DNA from: an uncultured Oscillibacter sp.
GTDB taxonomy: Bacteria > Bacillota > Clostridia > Oscillospirales > Oscillospiraceae
Direction of reading: 5' to 3'
Assembly (NCBI GenBank): GCA_910588005.1
Contig: CAJUQM010000048.1
Coordinates: forward strand, 1 to 16,107
DNA: 16,107 bases
The translations under genes were made by a program, and so were the position numbers. Of the stretch, positions 1 through 6,125 are shown in pieces (positions within the stretch are counted from its first letter, which is position 1; every line of letters starts with the position of its first letter). Under the pieces are notes generated by a model. It saw only the letters and a list, made by a program, of their open reading frames with translations, searched no databases and was not told the DNA's origin.

Positions 1-184
1 CCGCCTGGCGGAAATTCTCCTGCTGGAAGGAATAGTTGATGGAGGAAGCGATGGTGAAGAGGGAGGTGAACAGCACGGTGGTCAGGGCAATGGCCAGGAC
101 GGCCACCAGATTCCGGGTGCGGGCCGCCGTCATGGCACGGAAGCCCAGCTGCCGGACGCATTTTCCGTTGGAAACTTTGATCAT
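1..184 (-). CDS. FtsX-like ABC transporter permease, N-terminal part only (cut by window edge)
   Basis: Reading leftward from an ATG at 184 gives 61 residues with no stop before the window edge. After a short basic cytoplasmic lead (RQLGFRAMTAARTRN) comes one hydrophobic helix at about residues 26-46 (LVAVLAIALTTVLFTSLFT), then a polar extracytoplasmic start. This is the usual N-terminus of MacB/FtsX-type permeases, with one TM helix before a large outer domain. The start is supported by a GGGGGTGAG ribosome binding site just upstream and by position: the ATPase gene stops only 5 bases before this ATG, so the two are one transcript and almost surely one exporter. The substrate cannot be read from this fragment. 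Relatives export antimicrobial peptides or lipoproteins, or sense cell-wall antibiotics. The family call is firm for so short a piece; function is not. Confidence 0.8.
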   Translation of the reverse strand, partial: MIKVSNGKCVRQLGFRAMTAARTRNLVAVLAIALTTVLFTSLFTIASSINYSFQQENFRQA

Positions 185-189
185 GGCGC

Positions 190-861
190 TCACCCCCAAA
201 CCACGATCCGCCCGTCCTCAATGCGGATGATCCGGTTGGACATCTGGGCGATGTCCTCGTTGTGGGTAATCATCACAATGGTCTGGCTGAACTTCTGGCT
301 GGTGGTTTTCAACAAGCTCATCACGTCCAGGGTGGTGGCGCTGTCCAGATTGCCGGTGGGTTCATCGGCAAGGATGATGGCGGGTTTGGCCGCCAAGGCC
401 CGGGCGATGGCGACCCGCTGCTGCTGGCCGCCGGAGAGGTTGCCCGGCAGGTTTAGCAGCTTGTTTTCCAGACCCAGAGTTTTGATAATTTCGTCCACAT
501 ACCCCTTGTCCAGCCGTCCGCCGTCCAGCTGAATGGGCAGAACAATGTTTTCGTATACGTTTAGGACCGGCACCAGATTGTAGTTCTGGAATACGAAGCC
601 GATCTTTCTGCGGCGGAAGATGGTCAGCGCCTCGTTCTTGAGGGAGAAGATGTCCTTGCCGTCCACGGAGACGGTGCCGCCGGTGGGGCGGTCCAGGCCG
701 CCCAGCATGTGCAGCAGGGTGGATTTGCCGGAGCCAGAGGTGCCCACCACGGCCACAAATTCACCCTGCTCTACGGACAGGTTCACGCCGTCCAAAGCGC
801 GGACTTCCGTGTCTCCGGAGCCGTAAATTTTCCGCAGATCCCGGGTCTCTAAAATGCTCAT
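190..861 (-). CDS. ABC transporter ATP-binding protein (LolD/MacB class)
   Basis: A 223-residue ATPase subunit. All nucleotide-binding motifs are visible: Walker A GTSGSGKST near residue 41, Q-loop FVFQNYNLVP near 90, signature LSGGQQQR near 142, Walker B ILADEPTG near 162 and the H-loop ITHN near 200. The opening SILETRDLRKIYGSGDTEVRALDGV is typical of the LolD/MacB/YtrE class, which pairs with FtsX-type permeases, and such a permease begins 5 bases downstream. An upstream in-frame ATG at 876 is rejected because it forms part of the GGAGG ribosome binding site, which sits 8 bases before the ATG at 861. It powers export or a mechanotransmission step from the cytoplasmic face of the membrane. 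No convincing promoter is visible in the 134-bp gap before it. The XRE-type membrane regulator upstream is a candidate controller. Confidence 0.93.
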   Translation of the reverse strand: MSILETRDLRKIYGSGDTEVRALDGVNLSVEQGEFVAVVGTSGSGKSTLLHMLGGLDRPTGGTVSVDGKDIFSLKNEALTIFRRRKIGFVFQNYNLVPVLNVYENIVLPIQLDGGRLDKGYVDEIIKTLGLENKLLNLPGNLSGGQQQRVAIARALAAKPAIILADEPTGNLDSATTLDVMSLLKTTSQKFSQTIVMITHNEDIAQMSNRIIRIEDGRIVVWG

Positions 862-995
862 GTGAAATACCTCCATCGGGAAAAGTCTGTATGCCTTTGG
901 TCAGTACAGAGCATACCAAGGGAATCTTTCCACAATCTTTCTGAAATCTAACGGTTTTGAAAGATTTTACCCGGGCTGGGAATGGGACGGAGGAC
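862..995 (-). other. Intergenic gap between XRE regulator and ABC operon
   Basis: These 134 bases separate the regulator stop from the ATPase start. Read on the minus strand they contain a GTATGC / GCATAC inverted repeat with 16 bases between the arms (about 885-912), close before the ATPase RBS. It could be an operator. No good -35/-10 pair or terminator is seen, so read-through from the regulator gene is possible. Confidence 0.3.
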
Positions 996-1826
996 TCACG
1001 CCTTCTGGCGCCGCAGCACATAGTCCGCCAGGAAGCAGGCGGCGGCCAGAACCAGGGTAAAGAGGCTGTCCCCCCGGAGGGTTCTGCCGCCGCTGGTGAT
1101 GGCGCCGGTGACGGCGTTGACAAACAGATTCAGCCCCGCCGTCAGCAGCAGAATGATCCCCGCGGCGGACAGCCGGCTGCACCGAAGCTTCCGCCAAACG
1201 GCCCAGCCGGCCCAGAGGTACAGCACCGCCGCCGGGGCGATGGGCAGGCCGAAGCGAAACACCCGGGAGTCCCCCAGCAGCCGGCCCAGCAGATAGAGAT
1301 AGGGGAGAATGGCGGCGGACAGTGCTCCCAGGGCCAGGGGAAGGGCGTGCCGCCGGGCGGTCAGCAGGGGCAGGAGCACCACCCAGGCCAGCAGCAAAGA
1401 GAGGTCCACAATAAGGGACCAGGACAGAGTCCCGTTCAGGGCGGTGTCGCAGGCCCAGCACACCGCCGCCGAGAGCAGGAATGTGCCGCTGGCCCCCGCG
1501 AAAAGCCACAGCCGCAGTTTTTCCCGCCGCTGAGAAGAGGCCCTTTCCGTGTAAGAGAGGATGTCTCCCGCCGTGTCCTGCGGCGGGGTGTCCAATGCCT
1601 GCGGCGGGCTGCCCGGGGAACGGAGTCCGCCCAGAAGCTCTGTGACGGAGATGTCCAGGGCCTCTGCCAAAGGCAGCAGCAGCGCCACGTCCGGCAGGCT
1701 GGCTCCCAGTTCCCATTTGCTCACGGCCTTGTCCGTGATGTTCAGCATGGCGGCCAGCTCCTTTTGGGTCAGATGGCGCTCCTTTCGCAGCTGCCGGATA
1801 AATGGTCCAATTTTTTCGTTGTCCAT
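996..1826 (-). CDS. XRE-family transcriptional regulator with C-terminal membrane domain
   Basis: A 276-residue protein with two parts. Residues 1-65 are a classic XRE helix-turn-helix: IRQLRKERHLTQKELAAMLN, then ITDKAVSKWELGASLPD and LLLPLAEALDISVTELLGG. From about residue 95 to the end it is strongly hydrophobic, with five or six predicted TM helices (for example LSWSLIVDLSLLLAWVVLLPLL and AAGIILLLTAGLNLFVNAV). Membrane-anchored XRE proteins of this form are common in Firmicutes next to ABC exporters. A role in sensing membrane or peptide stress and controlling the ABC genes downstream is inferred from position only. The start is set by a GGGAGGG ribosome binding site 5 bases upstream of the ATG. 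It has its own promoter. The linker (about 66-95) is Pro/Gly-rich and looks unstructured. Confidence 0.85.
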   Translation of the reverse strand: MDNEKIGPFIRQLRKERHLTQKELAAMLNITDKAVSKWELGASLPDVALLLPLAEALDISVTELLGGLRSPGSPPQALDTPPQDTAGDILSYTERASSQRREKLRLWLFAGASGTFLLSAAVCWACDTALNGTLSWSLIVDLSLLLAWVVLLPLLTARRHALPLALGALSAAILPYLYLLGRLLGDSRVFRFGLPIAPAAVLYLWAGWAVWRKLRCSRLSAAGIILLLTAGLNLFVNAVTGAITSGGRTLRGDSLFTLVLAAACFLADYVLRRQKA

Positions 1827-1862
1827 GGGGACCCTCCCTTAAAAATTAGATTTCATGGCCCA

Positions 1863-1891
1863 ATTGTAAGGGATTTGCAGGGGATTTTCAA
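1863..1891 (-). promoter_or_regulatory. SigA-type promoter of the XRE regulator
   Basis: On the minus strand, -35 TTGAAA (1886-1891) and -10 TACAAT (1863-1868) are separated by exactly 17 bases. The -10 lies about 36 bases before the start codon, with the RBS between. Confidence 0.7.
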
Positions 1892-1936
1892 TCCACAGAA
1901 GGGGGAATGGCCGGGAGTCAACCGGCAGTAGAGCAG

Positions 1937-1972
1937 AATACAGCGCCGGCGGTTAACTGCCGGCGCTGTATT
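1937..1972 (-). terminator. Intrinsic terminator after trpB2
   Basis: A perfect 14-bp inverted repeat (1937-1950 with 1959-1972) and an 8-base loop, 26 bases past the trpB2 stop. The stem is very GC-rich inside and ends in AATA/TATT. The T tract on the minus strand is modest (TTCTGCTCT), so this is a hairpin-type terminator that may work best with a factor. Confidence 0.7.
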
Positions 1973-1997
1973 GGATACGAAATTTTGGCCTTGCGGC

Positions 1998-3383
1998 TCA
2001 GTTTTGTCCGGGGACCTGGGGGAGCTTGCTCAAGCTCTCCGCCAGCTCCGCGTCGGTGGGAACATAGTCCCGCATCTCGCCGTTGTGATACTTCTCATAG
2101 GCCACCATGTCGAAGTAACCGGTGCCGGTGAGGCCGAAGAGGATGGTTTTCTCCTCCCCTGTCTCCTTGCACTTTAGGGCCTCGTCGATGGCGATGCGAA
2201 TGGCGTGGCTGGACTCCGGCGCAGGGAGGATGCCCTCCACCCGGGCGAACTGCTCCGCCGCCTCAAAGACCTTGGTTTGCTCCACAGAGACGGCCTCCAT
2301 CAGCCCGTCGTGATAGAGCTGGGAGAGGACGGGACTCATGCCGTGATACCGCAGGCCGCCGGCGTGATTGGCGGAGGGGATGAAGCCGCTGCCCAGGGTA
2401 TACATCTTGGCCAGAGGGCAGACCATGCCTGTGTCACAGAAATCATAGGCGTACCGGCCCCGGGTGAAGCTGGGGCAGGAGGCCGGTTCCACGGCGATGA
2501 TGCGGTAGTCCCGCTCGCCCCGGAGCTTTTCGCCCATGAACGGAGAGATCAGACCGCCCAGGTTGCTGCCGCCGCCGGCGCAGCCGATGATGATGTCGGG
2601 TACGACGCCGTATTTGTCCAGAGCCGCTTTGGCCTCCAGGCCGATGACGGACTGGTGCAGCAGCACCTGGTTCAGCACGCTGCCCAGTACATAGCGGTAG
2701 CCGGGATTGTTGGTGGCCACCTCTACGGCCTCGGAAATAGCGCAGCCCAGGGAGCCGGTGGTGCCGGGGTGTTCGGCCAGGATTTTTTTGCCGATCTCCG
2801 TCTCCATAGAGGGAGAGGGGGTGACGGAAGCGCCGTAGGTCCGCATGACCTCCCGGCGGAAGGGTTTTTGCTCGTAGCTGACCTTTACCATGTAGACCTT
2901 GCAGTCCAGGCCCAGATAGGCGCAGGCCATGGAGAGCGCAGTGCCCCACTGGCCGGCTCCGGTCTCGGTGGTGACACCCTTGAGGCCCTGCTGCTTTGCG
3001 TAGTACGCCTGTGCGACGGCGGAGTTCAGCTTATGGGAGCCGGAGGTGTTGTTGCCCTCAAATTTGTAGTAGATTTTTGCCGGGGTCTGAAGCTTTTCCT
3101 CCAGACAGTAGGCCCGCACCAGGGGAGAGGGGCGGTACATCTTGTAAAAGTCCCGAATCTCCTGGGGAATGGGGATCTCCCGGGTGTCGTTGTTCAGCTC
3201 CTGGCGGATCAGCTCGTCGCAGAACACGGGACGCAGGTCGTCAAAGCCCATGGGAGCGCCGGTGCCGGGATTCAGCAGAGGGGCGGGCTTGTTCTTCATA
3301 TCGGCCCGGACGTTATACCAGGTTTTCGGCATCTCATCCTCGGTGAGATAGATTTTGTAGGGGATTTTCGTCTCGGTTTTCAT
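1998..3383 (-). CDS. trpB2: TrpB2: tryptophan synthase beta-like, PLP-dependent enzyme
   Basis: A 461-residue fold-type II PLP enzyme of the TrpB2 group (long N-terminal extension, no trpA partner). The PLP lysine is K118 in NNTSGSHKLN. The catalytic glutamate expected for beta-replacement is E140 in TTETGAGQWG. The phosphate-binding glycine loop is GCAGGGSN at 268-275. TrpB condenses L-serine with indole to give L-tryptophan. Type 2 enzymes often lack a tight TrpA partner and are thought to salvage free indole; some accept O-phosphoserine. No trpA or other trp gene is nearby. The ATG at 3383 is chosen because AAAGGAG ends 8 bases before it; a TTG 18 bases further up lacks a site. Expression is under the Trp T-box upstream, which ties the gene to tryptophan supply. 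The family is certain; the physiological substrate is inferred. Confidence 0.92.
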   Translation of the reverse strand: MKTETKIPYKIYLTEDEMPKTWYNVRADMKNKPAPLLNPGTGAPMGFDDLRPVFCDELIRQELNNDTREIPIPQEIRDFYKMYRPSPLVRAYCLEEKLQTPAKIYYKFEGNNTSGSHKLNSAVAQAYYAKQQGLKGVTTETGAGQWGTALSMACAYLGLDCKVYMVKVSYEQKPFRREVMRTYGASVTPSPSMETEIGKKILAEHPGTTGSLGCAISEAVEVATNNPGYRYVLGSVLNQVLLHQSVIGLEAKAALDKYGVVPDIIIGCAGGGSNLGGLISPFMGEKLRGERDYRIIAVEPASCPSFTRGRYAYDFCDTGMVCPLAKMYTLGSGFIPSANHAGGLRYHGMSPVLSQLYHDGLMEAVSVEQTKVFEAAEQFARVEGILPAPESSHAIRIAIDEALKCKETGEEKTILFGLTGTGYFDMVAYEKYHNGEMRDYVPTDAELAESLSKLPQVPGQN

Positions 3384-3428
3384 AGTGTGCACTCCTTTCA
3401 AAAATCGGCCTTTTCCAAAGGATGCGTC

Positions 3429-3489
3429 AAAAAAAGACCTTCATCCCTTGAAAAGGAGCCAGTAAATGGTTCCTTTGGGACAAAAGTCT
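3429..3489 (-). terminator. T-box leader terminator (regulated)
   Basis: On the minus strand, 3477-3489 pairs with 3435-3447 over 13 bp, counting G-U pairs, enclosing a second hairpin (AAAGGA with TCCTTT). It is followed at once by seven T (3429-3435). It lies directly after the T-box sequence and is the alternative to the antiterminator. Confidence 0.88.
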
Positions 3490-3736
3490 GAAACTTCTGC
3501 GGTGCCACCCAAATTGGCGATCTGAAATCGCCCTCTCGGCGGTATGCCAACACATACCCTTCCTTGGTAACGGGGGAAAAACCCGTCGAAGCTTACTGAG
3601 GGCTTTCACCCCGTTCGGCCCGCCCTCTGCAGTCCATTCAACAGAGTTGCTTCTGCCGCCCTTGCACTGTCGGCGGCTCGCTGGGAGAAACGCGTTCTGT
3701 TTACTCGTCTGCGTCATCGGTTTTTGTTATAAACTT
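3429..3736 (-). ncRNA. T-box riboswitch, tRNA-Trp specific (leader of trpB2)
   Basis: The roughly 308-base untranslated leader reads on the minus strand as a full T-box. After the likely transcription start there is the GAGTAA element at the base of Stem I, a distal Stem I arm (GCCGCC...GGCGGC), and the specifier segment GAATGGAC, in which UGG (3634-3636) occupies the codon position after GAA and is followed by A. Stem III carries CGACGGG...CCCCCGTTA. A further hairpin (GGCGAT/ATCGCC) precedes the T-box proper TGGGTGGCACCGC (3499-3511), and a terminator follows. UGG is the Trp codon. The variable base of the T-box UGGN is C, which pairs with G73, the discriminator base of bacterial tRNA-Trp, so the two specificity signals agree. 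Uncharged tRNA-Trp should favour the antiterminator and switch on trpB2. Confidence 0.95.
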
Positions 3737-3742
3737 ATACGC

Positions 3743-3771
3743 AGTATATGCCCTCTGGCGGTGGTTGTCAA
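3743..3771 (-). promoter_or_regulatory. SigA promoter of the T-box / trpB2 transcript
   Basis: Minus-strand -35 TTGACA (3766-3771), 17-base spacer, -10 TATACT (3743-3748). Near-consensus and correctly placed for a start near 3736, just before Stem I of the T-box. Confidence 0.88.
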
Positions 3772-3951
3772 TCCCCTGGGGGCAAGTTTTATAGATGTGA
3801 TAAATTTCTTTGAAAAGACCGGCCGTATTTTATGAGATTTTGGGAAAATTGCCAAAGGGTGAGACGCGGGACAAGAGGAGGCGGACTTGAACCGCGGAGC
3901 AGACACATTGCCGCCGGGACGATGATCCGCGGCACCGGCGCGGCTCCTGTG

Positions 3952-3980
3952 TTGTTTTTTGGAAAGATTTGGTGTAATAT
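3952..3980 (+). promoter_or_regulatory. Possible promoter of the small membrane gene
   Basis: TTGTTT (3952-3957) and TAATAT (3975-3980) with a 17-base spacer, about 33 bases before the GTG start. Both boxes are imperfect. The rest of 3772-3951 shows no gene; it contains GC-rich inverted repeats and a T-arm-like piece that I reject as a tRNA. Confidence 0.4.
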
Positions 3981-4013
3981 GGCAGCCAGAGCAATTACAG
4001 GAGGAATCAGCTT

Positions 4014-4403
4014 GTGAAAAAGAGAGGATTGCAGTTGAATGAGATGGAAGTGGGCCATCTTTTAGACCTTATGGACATTTACCTGTCTGAGTGGAAGCAC
4101 AGAGACGAGATGTTGTGGAAACAGGTTTTTAAATATTTTTATGCAACGTTAGTTGTGCTGTTTTTGCCGAATATTGCGTCTTTTTTGGGGATAAACCTGC
4201 CTGAATTTCCGGCTGTCTTGTTTCCCCTTGCGGCGCTTGTTCTATCGCTGGTCTTCTTATATATTTCTATCGGTTATTCCAAAAGGTTAGAGGCCAGCGG
4301 AAATACATATCAAAAATTGATCAACTTATTGCCGGAGGAATTGCGCCGGGTCTCGGTTTCAGACCCCAATATTAAGTTTGGAAGATTTTTTCTAAGCGGA
4401 TAA
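4014..4403 (+). CDS. Small membrane protein of unknown family; probably frameshifted near its 3' end
   Basis: 129 residues from a GTG start, chosen because AGGAGG (3999-4004) lies 9 bases upstream. The N-terminal 35 residues are polar (EVGHLLDLMDIYLSEWKHRD). Two TM helices follow, near residues 41-60 and 67-88. Then comes an amphipathic tail (SKRLEASGNTYQKLINLLPE) and a short end at FGRFFLSG. Two TM helices followed by a helical tail resembles the SLATT type of arrangement, but I do not recognise the family and assign no function. The stop follows a run of six T (4386-4391). The -1 frame continues for 33 codons past the run and encodes a third hydrophobic helix, so the intact protein was probably about 159 residues. 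GC is visibly lower than in flanking genes. It stands alone, with a terminator at 4510. Confidence 0.7.
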   Translation: MKKRGLQLNEMEVGHLLDLMDIYLSEWKHRDEMLWKQVFKYFYATLVVLFLPNIASFLGINLPEFPAVLFPLAALVLSLVFLYISIGYSKRLEASGNTYQKLINLLPEELRRVSVSDPNIKFGRFFLSG

Positions 4404-4492
4404 GTGTCGTCATCTGTGTGCTGATGTTTTTAGGGCTTCTCTGCTTGTCCATTGTGATGATTCTATATGACTTGTCATTGTCCGTGAATTGA
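4385..4492 (+). other. Continuation of the membrane gene in the -1 frame (third TM helix)
   Basis: Reading in the -1 frame through the T6 run gives a polar SKR turn, a hydrophobic stretch (VVICVLMFLGLLCLSIVMIL) and a short end YDLSLSVN, stopping at TGA 4490-4492. This frame has no start codon or RBS of its own and is closed upstream by a TAA at 4373. The best reading is the true C-terminus of the preceding gene, reached by a -1 frameshift or lost by one indel in the T run. Confidence 0.55.
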
Positions 4493-4509
4493 CGGATTCG
4501 AATAGCGCC

Positions 4510-4537
4510 GCCCTGCGCTTGTCCGGCAGGGCTTTTT
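4510..4537 (+). terminator. Intrinsic terminator after the small membrane gene
   Basis: GCCCTGC (4510-4516) pairs with GCAGGGC (4526-4532) over a 9-base loop, followed by TTTTT. It lies 18 bases after the stop of the -1-frame tail, which supports the gene ending at 4492. Confidence 0.85.
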
Positions 4538-4574
4538 AAGAGCGCCTGCCGGAGGTCAAAAGACCGCCGGCGGT

Positions 4575-4583
4575 TGGTATAAT
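4575..4583 (+). promoter_or_regulatory. Extended -10 promoter of the SSB-like gene
   Basis: TGG-TATAAT: a perfect -10 (4578-4583) with the TGn extension (4575-4577). No good -35 lies upstream; extended -10 promoters often do without. It is about 50 bases from the start codon. Confidence 0.65.
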
Positions 4584-4633
4584 CCGGACGGGCCTCTCAT
4601 AGGATACAGCATCACGACCGAGAGGTGGACGAC

Positions 4634-5245
4634 ATGACAACTCAAATCCGGAACGAGGTGCTGCTGGAGGGCGTCGCCCTGGAGACGCCCTCTTTGTCCC
4701 ATGAAAACCACAGCACCCGCTTTTACCGCTTTCCTCTCCAGGTGCCCCGGCTGTCCGGCCAGGTGGATACGCTGCCTATTTTACTGCCGGAGAGCATGCT
4801 TCCCCAGGTGACGGAGGGCGGAAATCTCCGAGTGCAGGGACAGCTGCGCTCTTTCAACAACCGCAGCGGCGTAGGCAGCCGCCTGGTGCTGACGGTGTAT
4901 GCCCGGAGCATCTCTCCGGGGTTGGACGAACCCTGCAACCAGATTACGCTGTCCGGCACGCTGTGCAAGCCGCCGGTATTTCGCAGGACGCCCTTGGGCC
5001 GCAGTATCTGTGATTTGATGCTGGCCGCTCCCCGGCGGTATGGCCGGGCCGACTATCTGCCGGTGATTGCCTGGGGCCAGCTGGCGGTGCGGGCGGGGCG
5101 TCTCCAGGTGGGAGACCCCCTGTCCCTGGAGGGAAGAGTCCAAAGCCGTACATACCACAAGGTCACGGATCTTGGCACCGAGGCGCGGGTAGCTTACGAG
5201 GTGTCTATGATGCACTTGCTGGAATTGGAGCCGGAGGAGAGATGA
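4634..5245 (+). CDS. Tandem OB-fold single-stranded DNA-binding-like protein
   Basis: 203 residues forming two OB-fold units. The second (about 100-198) is clearly SSB-like: NQITLSGTLCKPPVFRRTPLG, then SICDLMLAAPRRYGRADYLP, with VIAWGQLAVRAGRLQVGDPL and LEGRVQSR. The first (about 5-95) has the same plan (NEVLLEGVALETPSLSH, TRFYRFPLQVPRLSGQVDTL, LRVQGQLRS) but a more divergent strand 3. It lacks the acidic DDDIPF-type tail that recruits partners in housekeeping SSB. It probably binds single-stranded DNA in the cytoplasm; its specific role is unknown. Similar two-OB proteins occur in Clostridia beside the main Ssb. The ATG at 4634 is preferred because GAGGTGG lies 5-6 bases before it; the in-frame GTG at 4625 lies inside that site. 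Single gene, with promoter and terminator of its own. Confidence 0.8.
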   Translation: MTTQIRNEVLLEGVALETPSLSHENHSTRFYRFPLQVPRLSGQVDTLPILLPESMLPQVTEGGNLRVQGQLRSFNNRSGVGSRLVLTVYARSISPGLDEPCNQITLSGTLCKPPVFRRTPLGRSICDLMLAAPRRYGRADYLPVIAWGQLAVRAGRLQVGDPLSLEGRVQSRTYHKVTDLGTEARVAYEVSMMHLLELEPEER

Positions 5246-5252
5246 AAAGCAG

Positions 5253-5277
5253 CAGCGCCGGAAGAGATCCGGCGCTG
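5253..5277. terminator. Bidirectional terminator between SSB-like and NUDIX genes
   Basis: A perfect 10-bp stem (5253-5262 with 5268-5277) and a 5-base loop between two converging genes. On the minus strand it is followed by GCTGCTTTTC; on the plus strand by TCAGTCTATTTGG. Both T tracts are weak. Confidence 0.75.
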
Positions 5278-5282
5278 TCAGT

Positions 5283-5801
5283 CTATTTGGTTGGGAAGCC
5301 AAAGGTGTTTCGCATCTCAAAGAGAAAGCGGAGAAAGCCCTTGGGGTACGGGATGAAGCTGCCGCTGTCCACCATGGCCTCCACCTCGTCCTCCGTCACG
5401 TAGCGGACCTCTGCCACCTCCTCCTTTTGCAGGACCAGCGCAGAGAGATCCAGGTCTTTTTGGATGATAAAAAAATCGTCAAACCCGCCGTGGAAATTCA
5501 CGGTGATTGATTGGCGCAGGCCCCCCAGGTCCAGGGGAGTCCCCAACTCCTCCAGAAATTCCCGTTCTGCCGCCTGACGGCTGGTCTCACCGGCGTCCAC
5601 ACCGCCGCCAACGGATACGTCCCACCGGCCTGGCCAGAGGGTTTTCTCCTCCGTCCTGCGCTGGACCAGCAGCCGGCCCCGGCTGTCGAAGGCGCAGACG
5701 TGGACCACCAGCCGGTATTCCCCGGGACCCTTGGGAGCGTGGCGCTCCGCAGTTTTTCCCAAGGGAATGCGGTTTTCATCGTATAGATCCACCAGTTCCA
5801 T
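5283..5801 (-). CDS. NUDIX hydrolase
   Basis: 172 residues with a full Nudix box starting at G66: GGVDAGETSRQAAEREFLEE, then LGT. The metal-binding REFLEE core is at 80-85. The N-terminal segment MELVDLYDENRIPLGKTAER, the ITVNFHGGFDDFF stretch and the domain order resemble the YfcD / isopentenyl-diphosphate-isomerase-like Nudix branch. These proteins hydrolyse nucleoside-diphosphate-linked compounds or act on related pyrophosphates; the substrate here cannot be read. Cytoplasmic, with no signal peptide. The ATG at 5801 follows AGGAGG with 5 bases between. It lies 136 bases after the small Cys-rich gene of the selenium-type operon and could be read from it, since I see no clear promoter or terminator between them. 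Confidence 0.9.
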   Translation of the reverse strand: MELVDLYDENRIPLGKTAERHAPKGPGEYRLVVHVCAFDSRGRLLVQRRTEEKTLWPGRWDVSVGGGVDAGETSRQAAEREFLEELGTPLDLGGLRQSITVNFHGGFDDFFIIQKDLDLSALVLQKEEVAEVRYVTEDEVEAMVDSGSFIPYPKGFLRFLFEMRNTFGFPTK

Positions 5802-5937
5802 GAGAACCTCCTGTGTTGTACTTATGTGGGAAGCGGGAACGTGACCGGCAGCACGGAGGTGGACTTTAAATGAAGTTCCGCCTGTCCCTGCTGCTGAATG
5901 GTTTTGGGACTGCCCGTCACGGCTCCGCGACTCCCGC
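5802..5937 (-). other. 136-bp spacer between small Cys-rich gene and NUDIX gene
   Basis: GC-rich spacer. On the minus strand it is open for 39 codons from a GTG at 5941 (VSGSRGAVTGSPKTIQ... ending at TAA 5822-5824). That reading overlaps the previous stop by 4 bases and has no ribosome binding site. I treat it as non-coding for now. No promoter could be fixed. Confidence 0.25.
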
Positions 5938-6111
5938 TCACTGTCTGGAGGCGGTCTTGTAGTCGCCGCCGGGGCGGTAGAAGGGGCAGGCGGTATTGCT
6001 TCCCTTTAGAAACCGCTCCATCTCATCCTCGTCCAGATCCATGGTGCAGATAAAGGACTCCAGTTCCTCATCATAGTCGTAGCAGACGCAGTCCTCGCAG
6101 ATATTGGACAT
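5938..6111 (-). CDS. Small cysteine-rich acidic protein (DUF6472-like)
   Basis: 57 residues, too short for many gene finders. It has five cysteines: MSNICEDCVCYDYDEELESF gives C5, C8 and C10; C22 is in FICTMD and C42 in TACPFYR. The centre is strongly acidic (MDLDEDEMERF). It matches what I recall of the DUF6472 family (small proteins with CxxC, YDEE, DLDEDEMERF and CPFYR-like motifs), common in Clostridia and of unknown function. The Cys spacing suggests zinc or another metal, or a redox/sulfur role. The ATG at 6111 follows AAAGGGTGAT. It begins 14 bases after the DUF3343 stop, so it is the last gene of the yedF operon, pointing to sulfur/selenium chemistry by association only. Confidence 0.75.
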   Translation of the reverse strand: MSNICEDCVCYDYDEELESFICTMDLDEDEMERFLKGSNTACPFYRPGGDYKTASRQ

Positions 6112-6125
6112 ATGTCATCACCCTT

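Noticed and set aside
957..1931. A 324-codon plus-strand frame opposite the XRE gene
   Set aside because: It is rich in Gln, Gly, Pro and Arg without domains, has no ribosome binding site, and lies fully antisense to a gene with a clear HTH and promoter. It is the usual mirror of a GC-rich gene.
2205..3491. A 428-codon plus-strand frame opposite trpB2
   Set aside because: Its Gly/Ala/His/Val-rich text has no family signature. It runs through the trpB2 gene and into its T-box leader, which fully explain the region.
3880..3900. A T-arm-like sequence on the minus strand (GGTTCAAGTCC)
   Set aside because: The T stem pairs over only 4 of 5 positions, no acceptor partner lies 70-100 bases away and there is no anticodon arm. 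Treated as chance or a degraded fragment.
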